Below are positions 12,767-36,811 of a stretch of DNA of 64,000 bases, piece by piece (position 1 is the stretch's first letter; each line of letters starts with the position of its first letter). A program made the translations under genes and the position numbers. The notes beneath the pieces were generated by a model. The model worked only from the letters and a program-made list of their open reading frames with translations. It made no database searches and was not told the DNA's origin. Source of the DNA: Brugia malayi (Eukaryota; Nematoda; Chromadorea; Rhabditida; Onchocercidae); assembly GCF_000002995.4 (NCBI RefSeq), contig NW_025062478.1, positions 5,060,001 to 5,124,000 of the forward strand. The letters run 5' to 3'.

Positions 12767-12808
12767 CCGATGTCTTATTACTGCCAGTGATTGCCTGCAT
12801 TTGTGATC

Positions 12809-13057
12809 ATGCGCTTTTTACAGTGTCTTGTGCTCTTGATAATTCTCAACAGCTTAAAAGTTACCTCCTTCAAATGTAGTAGTTTTGACAATTCCACATC
12901 TCTAAAAATAAAAATAAACCGGACACATTTCTCTAAATTACAAAACATAAATGAAACAAGATTCTGCTGCTTGTATACAATCATGACAATGACACTGTGT
13001 CATTCATTCTGCAGTAAAGCTCAACTGGACAGAACCATCTTTGGGAATACATTTTAA
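12809..13057 (+). CDS. Possible small secreted cysteine-containing protein
   Basis: A single-exon frame of 82 residues. It begins with a convincing signal peptide, MRFLQCLVLLIILNSLKVTS. The mature part has cysteines (FKCSS, RFCCLYT, LCHSFCSK) and potential N-glycosylation sites (NST, NRT, NET). A TATA-like box and CCAAT lie just upstream. I do not recognise the protein. Small secreted ORFs are common in parasitic nematodes, but one exon of this size could also arise by chance, and no homology is seen. An antisense frame at 12778-12984 looks less coding-like. Confidence 0.3.
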   Translation: MRFLQCLVLLIILNSLKVTSFKCSSFDNSTSLKIKINRTHFSKLQNINETRFCCLYTIMTMTLCHSFCSKAQLDRTIFGNTF

Positions 13058-13544
13058 AATCTTCAGACGTCAACATCCACACCCATACAGTAAGTAGTAT
13101 GATTCAGCCACAATCCATCTCTCCTCTCCAACTTATGAAACCAGACTCCACACCAATCTCAATAAATAAACTTTCTCGAAGTACATTTCCCAGCAATGCC
13201 ATTGAATTTGTAGAACAATCTTTGATCAGTCTAGCCCAGACAAGAACTCGTGTAGTTAGCGAATAAACATTTGTTTTAAGATGACTATTAGTCGAAAGCG
13301 ACAACCACACTAAAAGCTTTTTCTCATTTGTCACTTTCCTCATACACAGATACTGATTTCTGCATGCATTAAATTAAATAAAGATTATTGCACAGCAATA
13401 ACCCAACTCACGTAAAAATAGTGAAACAGAGTATCCAAATAATGTTGAAATATAATACTTGTAATTGAAGTCCTCGTACTCAGAACTTCAAATTAAAGTT
13501 TCAGAAATAAATCTTAAATTAATTCCCAATCCCCCCCCCCCCCC

Positions 13545-13577
<33 letters not shown>

Positions 13578-14358
13578 AAAAGAAAAAACAGCGAATGCGC
13601 AGAAAACCAAACAAGGAAGTTACCAAACGAACAAAAATTATCGGAACCGTTCCAAAATTTTTGAATGCGTAGCAAACACTCATTAGAATAAAGAACTGAA
13701 AAAAACTCTACACCTGCAAAAAAATGTGAAAAAACATCCCAACAGTTCTAGAAAATTTCAATTTCAAATTACAGTGATGCAGTGAAATGTGTTTGAAACA
13801 GGTGATATCAAAAAAAAAGTTTTTTTCTCAAATCAGTAACTGCAAAAAGAAAACAAGACAAAAATAGAAACCGGGATCAAAGAAAAAACGATACATAAGA
13901 AGTTCCGATACATAAGCTTAATAATCTATTGAATTGTTAATTTCACAGATCTTTTAAGAGCAATTCCGTAAAAACTAAGACCACAAAAAGAGCACCAAAA
14001 TCTTCTACTACACATTTTATTCTAAATTTATTGAAAAAAAGCAACCATAATTTAAATGAAAAACATGTATAAACCATAATATGGAGAACATTGTGATACA
14101 ATCCTTAATGCATGCCAGATGAGATCAAGTACCATCAGGAATGGATGTAACTTTCCAAGAAATAGGGAAGGTGAGAACTTCATTGTATGCATACTTGACC
14201 AAATCAACCGGTAAATATAATAGAAAGTTGCAATTGGAATAGTACTTCAGCTAACTCGGAAGAATTATGGCATGAAATTTTGAAAAAATATGGAGAGCAT
14301 GCTCATGAGAGGTAATGCAAGACCAGTAATCTAAGCAAATAGTGTTCATTCACAATCA
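13058..14358. other. Intergenic region with a poly-C/poly-A tract
   Basis: I see no supported gene. A minus-strand open frame at 13104-13343 lacks recognisable features. The interval includes a run of 15 C followed by about 30 A at 13531-13575, and ends at the smk-1 3'UTR. Confidence 0.5.
13531..13575. repeat. Homopolymer block: 15 C then about 30 A
   Basis: A run of C from 13531 to 13545 passes directly into a run of A from 13546 to 13575. No 5' poly-T partner, terminal inverted repeat or coding fragment is nearby, so I cannot tie it to a retrocopy. True lengths may differ because such tracts assemble poorly. Confidence 0.85.
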
Positions 14359-26655
<12,297 letters not shown>

Positions 26656-26669
26656 GTCGCCTCCTGAAA
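26656..26669 (-). other. Probable spliced-leader acceptor of smk-1
   Basis: On the minus strand AACTTTTCAG precedes 8 bases and then the ATG at 26655. No upstream exon is required, and the frame starts at a good family-length N-terminus. This fits SL trans-splicing. Confidence 0.65.
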
Positions 26670-27984
26670 AGTTCTTTTACAAATGGAATCTAAAATAATG
26701 AATGGAAAAGTGTCACTAAAACTTTCCGATGCAACCGGCTGCAAACTGTACACGGAATATGCAAATCAGAAAATAGGGAGAGGAAAACGCTGTCCAACAA
26801 AACATCACAAGATACACTCAAGAAGCATCATTCCCCATCATTCGTCTACAAATACAACACCTCTCAAAGAACTATACAAATGCGCATAGGATGGATAAAG
26901 AGACGGTTACGATAATGCTACCTTGCTTGAGAAGCTTGAAATTTCGTATAATTAGCTTTCTAGCCCTTCGAACAGAGACCTCATGTATAGCACGTCTGGG
27001 ACGTCCGCACCACGGTGCAGATGGCTGCATCATGGCGCTACGAATCAACACTGTCAAATCTCGCCACATCAATATTTATTTTCATTGTTCAATCACTGGT
27101 TTTTTATGTATGCAAATTCCATGCTACTTTTAGAGAAGGAAAAGCTATACTGCCATAATTTGCATATTTGGAAATGAGAAATTCTTAAGAGGACTGAGCG
27201 TTGAAGATTGTAGGTGGAATCTGTCTCGCTTACTTACAGCAAACTTCTGGTATTTCTTACAGTAATGCAATCACTTGTTACTTGATTCATATGCATTTAT
27301 AACAAAGAATCCACATACGTGTATATGTGAAACCCACGTGTAATCATAAAACCCCTATGTTCGTGCATGCTTTCGCTTGCATTCGCATGTTAGTATGTAA
27401 GATCTAAAATCTGTAAATACGAAGAAAAATGAAGGATTCAAACAATGCCGAGAACTGCAATTTTCAGATACAATGATAAAGCAGGATGCAGACGTGACGT
27501 ACAGTGAGACTAACAAAACGAGGTGCGTGAGTAAGTAAGGAGGCGAGGGGAGAACGACGGCGCGATGACGTCAAAACCGACCATTTCACGCAACCTCCCA
27601 CTGTGCAACAATCATACGGTAATTGAGATTTTCAAACAAGGGGAATTATGACTGGTAAAACGCGGTCCTCTGAAGAGGAAAACATGGAAGTGAGAGAGGT
27701 GCAGTCAGTCTGACCGTGTTGAGTGCTGTTCTTCGGGGTGTGGGAAATAACCGAGGCATGCTTGCGTATAGCTTGCAAGCATGCGGGTTACGTCAGTACC
27801 ACGTGGTAATATGTGTGGATGCCGAGCTTCACTTATGCGAAAATCTACATACGTTGTTCTGTTCGTTGAATTTGGACGTGATGAGTTGAGTCACGTCTAT
27901 ATTTTAAATATATGTGAATGTACAGGATTGATAAGTCGCGACACATTTATGCACATTAATTTGACAATTGTTATTTAATAGTGG
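26670..27984. promoter_or_regulatory. Divergent smk-1 / CHMP5 intergenic region
   Basis: The two genes diverge from this 1.3 kb interval, so both promoters should be here. GC content rises at about 26.98-27.06 kb and 27.48-27.78 kb. Open frames on both strands at 26.87-27.18 kb overlap each other and show no family signature. The strongest element is a perfect CRE palindrome at 27566-27573, with a TGACGT half-site at 27495-27500. Confidence 0.55.
27566..27573. promoter_or_regulatory. Palindromic CRE (TGACGTCA)
   Basis: A full 8-bp cAMP-response element consensus, the binding site of CREB/ATF bZIP factors. A second TGACGT half-site lies 71 bases upstream, both in a GC-richer patch between divergent genes. 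Binding is inferred from the motif only. Confidence 0.5.
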
Positions 27985-28356
27985 ATGAGACGAATCTTTG
28001 GTACATCGGAAAAAAAGGAGCCACAAACAACGCTAACCGATGCAATAGCAAACGTTGACTCACGTACCGAGAGCATTGAGAAAAAGATAGCTCGTTTGGA
28101 TGGTGAACTTGTGAAATACAAGGATCAGATGAAGAAAATGCGGGAAGGACCGGCCAAAAATCAACTGAAACAGAAAGCTCTACGGCAAGTTAAATAAAAA
28201 CTTACTCTGAACACATTCTGTAATACTCAACCACTTTCCACTGCAATCAATTTGAATGCTAGAAATTGTTCATTCATGCCTTCCATTGTTTGTACTCATT
28301 TGATATACCGAACTAAAAGCGATAAAATCATTTTATATATATATATATATATATAT

Positions 28357-28388
<32 letters not shown>

Positions 28389-29304
28389 TATATTATATTC
28401 TAGTATACTGAAACAAAAACGTATGTACGAGAACCAGAGGGACCAACTAAGTCAACAGTCTTTCAATATGGAACAGAGCAACTTCGCTATTCAGGGAATG
28501 AAAGATACCCAGGTGGGATTTTGCCTTCCTTTGAATTTGGTTTGCTTAGAAGAATTTCTTTGTGTTTTATGCATTATCTTTGGCTGAGCGCTGATTAATT
28601 CTCAGGATTTCATGGTTTCCGAGCACCAATTTTCTTCCTTACAGTTGGTAATCTCTGACATTGCAGACTACTGTGTTGGCCATGAAACAAGGCTTGAAAA
28701 CTATGCAGAAGGAATACAAAAAGTTGGATATTGGCAAAATCGATAAACTTCAGGATGAAATGGAGGAAATGCTTGATATGAATAATGAAATTCAGGAAGC
28801 TATGTCGCGACAATATGAGACGCCAGATGTAAAGTTTCCAGTTGTCTTATTTCATGACCCATGACCTTTGTTTTTTTCCTTTCCAAACTTAATCCCGAAA
28901 TATTTTTTCTTCTATATATTAAAAGTATTATTCCCTTAGATTGATGAAGCTGATTTGGAAGCTGAACTTGACGCTTTGGGGGATGAATTTGAAGCAGACA
29001 TAGATACTTCTTATTTAGATGAAGCGTTGAATGCACCAGGTGTACCATCTAAAGAACCAGGATACGAAAGCAAGGTAGTATGAAAATATTTTCTGCTATT
29101 AAAATAAAAGTTGTTGTGAACAAGCTTAGGGTCGTTCATCCTTTATCTTATTCATGAATTAAGGTGTAGTTAAAAATACATTGAATTTTAGATTGGTAAT
29201 GCACATGCATGCTATTAGCTGTACAAGCAGTCACATTTCAGGTGATAGAGGGAGGGATTGCAGTGGATGAATTCGGCCTACCAAAAGTTCCTGCAAACAA
29301 CTAA
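27985..29304 (+). CDS. CHMP5 / Vps60, ESCRT-III-associated protein
   Basis: CHMP5 is a Snf7-family subunit that binds LIP5/Vta1 and regulates Vps4 in multivesicular body sorting. Five exons: 27985-28184, 28404-28512, 28667-28828, 28940-29074 and 29242-29304, giving 222 residues (human 219). Conserved blocks are RRIFG at the N-terminus, [48 protein letters not shown], the acidic [11 protein letters not shown], and the C-terminal [13 protein letters not shown] (human VDEFGLPQIPAS). Family identity is very clear. Exon 1 joins exon 2 in frame only if the intron starts with GC (CG/GCAAGT at 28185). A possible trans-splice acceptor (TTAATAG) lies 3 bases before the ATG. Confidence 0.97.
28333..28388. 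repeat. (TA)n followed by (ATTT)n
   Basis: A TA-dinucleotide run to about 28359 passes into about seven ATTT units. It lies in CHMP5 intron 1, ending about 15 bases before the 3' splice site, so length variation could affect polypyrimidine or branch-point spacing. Confidence 0.85.
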
Positions 29305-29870
29305 TCTATATTATCTTCACGGTTATTTCAGATATTGTATAAATTGTTTTACAGTTGCTGTCACAATTTCAAAACCATTTTAAGATTTACTGTTCTCGCT
29401 TAGCAATTGAAGTGATTCCCACTTCACTGCTCTAATAAATATTTCACAAATCATTCTACACTTTTGTGATGTGATGACTGGTTTTCGTCATGTTTCGAGA
29501 AATTGCTAATGATGTTTCCTTTGTGGATAATACGCTTTTAGAGAAAGAGTTCAAATATTAAACAGAGCGGAATGGCAAATGCTGATGTGTACTGGCTGTC
29601 AGCTTTATTTTATAGATCTAAAGCCAGTTTAATGTATAATTCAGCGGTGACTCGTAGGAGTTTTTGTAGTATGTTCGTTACTTCACCTTATATTTTAACG
29701 AATTTTAGTGAACTTCATATTTTTTTTCATAAAAATTTTTCTAAAAAATTCATAAATTTTAACTGTGCTTCAGATGGGGAATACTGATGAAACTTAAATG
29801 TACAGACGTATACAGGAAGCAATTGTTTGCTATATTTAACCCGTTTGGTTCCTGATAGCAATTCCGCTTA
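29305..29870. other. CHMP5 3'UTR and intergenic region
   Basis: An AATAAA at about 29431 is a plausible CHMP5 poly(A) signal. The plus-strand frame from the ATG at 29572 (71 codons; MANADVYWLSALFYRSK) could be a 5' exon of the next gene through a donor near 29670, but no phase-consistent join was found. Confidence 0.45.
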
Positions 29871-30664
29871 ATGCGGCCTCTGAAATTGAGGCGAAAATTC
29901 AAAAGAAATTTCCATTTGAAAAAAAGAAAATTTCCTAAGCTTGAACTGCAAGAATGCGAAGATATACGACTTGAAGTAAGGGATATTTCGGTCACCTTTC
30001 ATCAAATAAGAGAAATACCTAAAATTAAGTTCATAAGATGTGCGGAACCCGATGTTGTGAAGTATTGTCGGTGTTGGTATTTTTTTTTTATTTAGTTTGC
30101 AGAACTTTGCAACAACAACAACTCGTAACTCATTCATGAGAACCAGGAAATTATCACATCAAATTTGGCATACTACCAGATATTTTACAACAGGCTTCGA
30201 CGTTGGTAATCATTACCTAAAGACTAGCGAAATCTTAAAATTGATACGAATTGGATTCAGATTTCCTTCGTCGGCAGTGAAAGAATGTTTCTTGTTATAT
30301 TCCGACTTCAAGGTAATATCCAAGAAAAACAATTCAGACCTTGTACATGAATTTCCCATTTTGAAATTATTAGGCATTTTGGTTCCAATCGAACAACTAC
30401 TTATTTAACATAGAGCTTCCGAAGGTGACCGAAATATTAATTTAACGACATTCGGACTCAGTCTCATCGACTGATTCAATTATTTATAATTCATTTGAAA
30501 CAAAACCATGATCTAGAATTGAAAGGAAAGATTATACCTAACGTTCTTTTTTTGTATATCTACAGATAAAGATGATTTTGCCGCACACTAGCAATTCGAT
30601 ACAACTCACGGGAACAACAATGATAGAAGATGGGAATATATATTTCAGAAACCTGCCGTCGTAA
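29871..30664 (+). CDS. Small basic protein, function unknown
   Basis: Three exons fit in phase 0: 29871-29975 (donor GAA/GTAAGG), 30103-30312 (acceptor TTTGCAG, donor AAG/GTAATA) and 30566-30664 (acceptor ATCTACAG), giving 137 residues. The N-terminus is strongly basic (MRPLKLRRKFKRNFHLKKRK). Later parts read TRKLSHQIWHTTRYFTTGFD, VKECFLLYSDFK and IQLTGTTMIEDGNIYFRNLP. The basic start would suit a mitochondrial ribosomal or RNA-binding protein, but I recognise no family. An overlapping frame from 29864 (IPLNAASEIEAKIQKKFPFE) is also open for about 25 codons, so the first exon is less certain than the last two. Confidence 0.45.
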
Positions 30665-32455
30665 GCATGCATTCCTATAATATCGATATCAAATCGCATA
30701 AATTGCCTTCATAGTTGTAACATCTGCAAAGAGGAAATGTGTACTCCGAGAATAGCAAGGAGGTGGAAAAAACGTTGTACGATGCGTTCTTCATAAGGCT
30801 TTGACAGAACAAACAAATGGACAGTAATTGAAAACGATTATTTAGCAATGGAAGAGACCCGAAAAAGATAGCTGTGGGATAGTTGTCATAAGAACGATCC
30901 ATTCCCGGTAGTCCTGATAACCTTAGTGAGGGTACAATTAAACAGTCATTCAAGATATTATTTAACAAACTAAATACAGAAGCATATTATCACACATTAT
31001 AACAGTAAGATGCAGTAGCAAAAAGCATGGCTTAAAATATATAACTTTTGTTCAAACCGTAAATAATTAAACACCATGAAATGCAGAGAACATACGGGAT
31101 TTCTCCATCCTATGCCACTAGTTTCTGAGCAATGATGTAGGAAAAAACTGGTCACGATAGCATGGCTAATCAGCATATTTTATACAAATATCTCATTTCA
31201 TGATAAAGTATTAACTAGAGACATTCAGCACCAAGAACTCACCACTGTCAAGTAGAAACACATTACACAAAAATTTCTGCAAAAATTAATAACACCATTG
31301 GAAACTTTGGCACCAACTTGACGCATATTTGGGAATAGAAGCAAACTAGCAAGCAGTTACCCTAGAAAGCCTATTACTGCTCCAGCCGGTCAAATTTCCT
31401 TTTACACCAAAAAAGGAAAGGATCTATTCAGGGAGATGCGACAAATAACCGTCGTATGTAGATATGTTTGCGAACCATTTTTATATTGATTAACATAACT
31501 TTTTCCAGAGAAATAGACAAGTTTTCCGGGTAATCGTTAGTATATCCCGATCAGAATCAACAACAGCAAAAAATGGAAGCCGTTCCAAAAAAATTCTACT
31601 TTGACATGACAAAAGACGTAAAGCTTGCACCTATATTAACAATGGCAGAAATAATTAATGAAAGTGATAAAATATACGCATGGTAAATACGGTTTGTCTT
31701 TTAAGCAAAATTACACGGAGGATAAAGGAATAAAGTTAAAAAGGACAAAGTGTCCCGTACTTAGTGGTTTTAAGGCAAAGGGATGTTCAGAAAAAATAAA
31801 TAAAAAATCTCTAATTCGTCCTTGGAAAACATAACACACATTGACATAATCGGTTAAACTACACTTTTTTAATGATCCGATTACTATTTGAGCAAAAATT
31901 TACTTTCCTACAGCTAAAAATAATTTTCACATTGATCACAAATATAGGAGATGAAAATATATCAGTTTTTTGAACAACCAAGAAGAATGTGAAAAATATA
32001 TGAAAATGCCGGGACAATTTCTCTAACGAAACTAGGACAATGCAAAGGTGACTGTTTCAAATGCGATTAAGAAACCATTCCCAGACTGATATCACAAACC
32101 ATTTTCTTATGCAAAATAAAAAAAAATCTAGAGACAAAAAATGTTATTACATGTGATAAATGAGATGAATCATTAGAAAGTCAACATAACACATTATAAG
32201 AGTAAGTACCAACATTCGACCACGCTTCAATTAACTAAGAAAAGCATTAAAGCATTAAACTAACACCAAAACTTTCTTTTAATTGCATGCCATATATATA
32301 CCAAGGCCGAATATTAGGAACTATGCCACAGCATTTAAATTTAAATAAGCATTTAAATCTAAAATTTGCAATAAGTTGATTATGCAGGATCAAGTACTTC
32401 AGATGAACATCATACAAACTGAAAGCGATATTTTACTGGTTTGGGAGAGTAACAA
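30665..32455. other. AT-rich region between convergent genes
   Basis: Mostly uncharacterised. One plus-strand candidate exon at 31553-31682 is listed separately. A minus-strand open frame at 30675-30968 (97 codons) has no recognisable features. The end of the interval is the dyci-1 3'UTR. Confidence 0.45.
31553..31682 (+). CDS. Possible isolated coding exon
   Basis: A GATCAG 3' splice site near 31552 opens a frame NQQQKMEAVPKKFYFDMTKD, continuing VKLAPILTMAEIINESDKIY, to a possible donor GCATG/GTAAAT. It also contains an ATG at 31573 and stops at 31686 if read through. Composition looks coding, but I found no neighbouring exons and no family match. It may be an orphan exon, an exon of a gene I could not assemble, or chance. 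Confidence 0.22.
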
Positions 32456-35400
32456 CTACCACTGCTGTCTTGGCGATAAGCCAGTAACACCCACCGCAGC
32501 ATTAGTTATTGAACTAATACCAACAGAAGACACACAATAGCTATTCATTGCTTCTACTAATTCTTCCCCTTCTTCGCTCGCTCGTCTGATATCACGAAGT
32601 GCTCTGCAATCAAAACGTAATAAAATTTAAAACACCTTCTTTATACTTATCTTTCCTCGAAAATTAAAAATGAATACACTAAATAGCTTTGATTAGCAAA
32701 TGTAATAAAAAAAATACCTTGACAGCTTCGACCATTCATCCGGGCGACAGTTAGTAAGGTTTTCGTGTACATCATAAACGTACAAATTACCTTTCTCATC
32801 GCCCACGGTTAGTTGTTGACCTTCAAACTACGAAATTTAACAAACAAGTTTTCCATACTAAATATTGAACATTCAGATATGTATCCACCCGCAAATACAA
32901 TCGACACTTATAAATCAGAGTGTCGCTGTGCGAAGAACGGACCAAATTTTGCTAATTTTGGCTATGTTCGGCATCACCAAGTAAATATTCCTGTGGCAAC
33001 AATCATAACAGAGCCTTTAATACATTAGCTAATCTAATTATTTTAAGAATCCTACAGAACAAAGTGTTTTGGAATTATCTAACATGACAAAAATGTATCA
33101 GAAGAATCTTCATCCCGTAGAATGCATCAACAAAAAACTTCAATTTTCCTTCAGATCTTTTATAATAGGCAATTAAACGCACCGTTCTGCATCCATTTCA
33201 TCTTCCGTACTCCTGCACCACCTTCCATTTGCAAATGCGACACAGGGGCTTCGGTATCTTCATTTAAATTCCACAAAAATACCTAAACATAAAAGAAACT
33301 ATCAATATTTAAATATTAATACAATTATAAAATACTTGGCAGCAAAAAATTTACATTTCCACTAGCATCTGCCGATGTAAAAATTGCAGGATGAACGGGA
33401 GACCAGGCAACATCAGTTACATAATTACCATGCTTTTCGAATGAATAAATCGGTCGTGTCTCCTGGAAATTTTAAATCTTCAAGCAAAAATTTCATTGGA
33501 CAGCTTATACAACACCAAACTAAGTAACGAACATAATTTTAGAATAAAACAAAAGAAAATTACATCAAATCCCGAAAATTTCCTACTCTAATTCAAGTAA
33601 ATTCTAAGGATAATAATTATTGCCTTGGTACTCCACAACTTGACAGTCCAATCCAAAGAACATGATAAAAATAAATGTGACAAGTCAATAATACCAGAAG
33701 CTTTATGTGTATCAACTCCTGTTATAGGTCCAATGTGACCTGCAAGAATATAATGCAATGTTTTTTACATAACTGATTTCACTGCAAGAGTCCAATTAGG
33801 AATGTTTTAAAGCTAACCTTCATAGCTATCATTTATTCCACCTTTATTACCATGCCTGCTTGCCGTATAGACATTCCCTTCCTCACTACCTACCACAAAA
33901 TTATTAACATCGTCAAGAGCAAACGACATGCAAGTGCATGTTACCTGAAATGTACAGCAAGCATCACAAAAATATTTAATTTCACAAGATCCATTGATGG
34001 TAACTTCAGTAAACATTTTTCTTATTAACATTATATTGCTCTAGTGTTTTAAAGCACTGGACAGAAATCGAGCATTATGCAGCCAAGTTTCAAATAATTT
34101 CACTGAAGACCTATGAAAAAAAAAATATATATATATACCTGCTTCTGCTTCCATGCTAAGTCAATTACATCAATTGGTTGATTTAAATTATCAACGCTCC
34201 ATGAGCAAAGCCTTCCATCAGTTGATATACTAATTAAATTATGTGCATTTTGACTACCCACCACTGCCATGCTCAGCACTGGATGAGTATGAGCTTGTGA
34301 TGATAAAGGACTCTGTAATATTTCTTAGCAAAGAAATCACATAATGAAAATGACAAAACAATTGAATTAACAAAGACTGAGTAACATCGTCATGATTCCA
34401 TGCTTATTCAAATTGATTTTAAAGATTTACATCTTTTTCTTTTGGTACCAAAAAAGTAAAATATAACATGAGAAAGAGAACGGAGAAACCTTATTGACAG
34501 GAGTCTTCTTGCTGAGTCTATTGTCCCACATACAAATCTGACCGGAATAACATCCTCCCATTATTAAATTTGGATGGAATTTAGCAAACGCTACACTAGT
34601 AATCTGTGATTGACAGTAGAAAGTGTACCTGAAATCAAGTTAGCTGCAAGTTTTGTGATCAATTGAGTTGCAAAAACATAAGTTTCCAATTATTTTAATA
34701 TAATGCTTACTCAGCACTTGGTTTTTTGAAACGACAACTCCATACTTGTACTACTCCAATAGGATCAAGAGGCGAATCAGGATTCTGATCATATGAAACA
34801 GCAAATAATTCTGGGTGTTGCACACAATGATCAATACCTGTTACAGCTCTAAAAACGAAAAGGACAAAAAATTATAAAAATACAACTTTCGCATTAATTC
34901 AGTAAAAATTAAATCCTTCTAGATATTTATATAAACAAATATTGTAGATTAAGTTGTGCTTTATGAACAATGATGTCCAAATATTTTGGGGTCGTAACAA
35001 CGGTGAACCATTTACCTTCCTGCACTCCATTTTTCATCAACAAATTTTCTAGCAAACACCAATTTCTCACCATTATTAGTTTTCTCATCCATAGCTTCGT
35101 CGCGAGAGTAATCGATGAAGATGTCAATCTGAAAAAGATAAATGAAATAGAAATGTTTCACAAATTTGGTAATGACATGCATTAAAGTAAAATGTGACAA
35201 TAAGGATCACTAAAAAAGTTAAACCTCCATAAGTAATCCAAAATTTAAGCACGAATTATTTGAAAAACATTCTATGAAATATCTCAACCACTTCTCTAAA
35301 ATGTTATTGTTGTACAAGATTATTTTATAGAAACAAAGCCACTGATTACAGATTACATAACCATCTTGAAGCGTTATCTTTGAACTAAATATTGTCAACC

Positions 35401-36811
35401 TCTTCAGCTAACTGTCGTTCCATGACGCGTGAGCTGTAATCAAAAAATTGTTGAAATTTTTGACTGCTGAGAATTTGTAACTTTTCTTCTTCACTCAGAT
35501 CTGGGACCTTCGTTTCCTCCTCTTTCTTCTCTTCACCATTCTACAAAACTCATAGCTGACGTACAGCATAATTTTTACATAATGTCAATCATTATTTTAA
35601 AATACTACTTACCTCCTGATGTTGACGTACACCAAAGTTAAAGTTAGGCAAAATGTTCGCAATTTCTCGTGTAGGGGACTCGTCAAAATTGATTTCTAAA
35701 TGTTTATCCAACATCGTCATTTCCTCATCATAATCGAATTCCTGAGAACCTAAACTAAATTCTCCCGCTGATACTCGATCGTCATCGGTTTGTGTTGTTT
35801 TACAATAAGACGCCTGGAAATATTGTTCTTCCATCTGCAGTAATATTTAAGCTCAAATCTTTTTCGCAATATTTTGAAGAGAACAGAGTCAACAAAATGA
35901 CGATATATTCACAGGTACTAGATACTGAATATTAGCAGGATATTATATACTGAATATTATCACACACAGATTTGCAAAATGAAATATCATGCAATTTGGC
36001 ACTAAAATTAACCAAGAAAAAAAATCATACAGCATCCTTAGGTGGTACTGAAATTATCTGTGTTTCACAAAGAGCAAGTTTTTGTGTCCTGGGAATGGAC
36101 AAATATTTCTGATTGTTCCCAACTCCATCCTGAAAAACAAATATCGGTGGTCAATATCCAGGACCAACTCAGTTTATGAAAAACTTATTGTGATAGAAAA
36201 AAGAAAAAGGACTATAAAAAGATGAGATTGTAACTGCAATCCACATTATTATTTGCCTGAAAAGTATGGCAGAGCAAGAAAGATTTTTACTACTGTTCGG
36301 TGATCAATGTTGTTTGGAGTAATGGATGACTCAATCTGAGGCTGTGCCGATATTCCTAACGGTTCCAGGATCTCCTCTAGATCCTTTTGTGAAAATGTTT
36401 TCGGCAAATCGCTCACTGAAAAGCAAGGACTAAAGTGAGAGATGAAATATTTCCTTTTTAAATTAATTATAAAAATTCTTCGTCTTTTTTTCAAGGAATC
36501 TATATCATCTCAATCTCTATTCCTCCAGTAAACTTAAAAACGCATAATGTCTAGCAAATTAATAAATGAAAACAGAGAAGACAAGCAGTCACATAAGAAA
36601 ACATGCAATCTTATAAAGAAATTATATAAACAAAGTGATTTTGCACAATGTGACATCGGTAAAAGAAAAAACCTGCTCCATTTTCGAGATTTGCATTTTT
36701 CAACAAATTCCGCCGCCGTTCTTCTTCCCGGCGTCTTTTCTCCTCCCGAATTTCAGCCAGCTTCTGCTTCTTGCGTTCAAGCTCAAGTTTACGCTCTTCA
36801 GCAGTAGCCAT
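32456..36811 (-). CDS. dyci-1: Cytoplasmic dynein 1 intermediate chain
   Basis: The WD-repeat subunit that links dynein heavy chain to dynactin p150 and to light chains. Fifteen exons: 36811-36673, 36415-36291, 36129-36031, 35834-35613, 35540-35400, 35128-35016, 34848-34711, 34629-34490, 34312-34139, 33944-33818, 33739-33624, 33462-33355, 33282-33183, 32820-32718 and 32603-32456, about 663 residues (C. elegans protein similar). The N-terminus is the p150-binding coiled coil ([20 protein letters not shown]). KTTQTD in exon 4 matches the TQT-type light-chain LC8 motif. The WD40 region has [36 protein letters not shown] and [18 protein letters not shown] acceptor two bases before the ATG suggests SL trans-splicing. 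Oddities: a GC donor after exon 11, and a one-base frame conflict at the start of exon 8. Confidence 0.96.

Noticed and set aside
13531..13575. Poly-C/poly-A block as the tail of a retrotransposon or processed gene
   Set aside because: No coding fragment, target-site duplication or element sequence was found upstream.
26872..27177. Overlapping open frames on both strands upstream of CHMP5
   Set aside because: They overlap antisense to each other, lie in a divergent promoter with raised GC, and show no domain or splice context.
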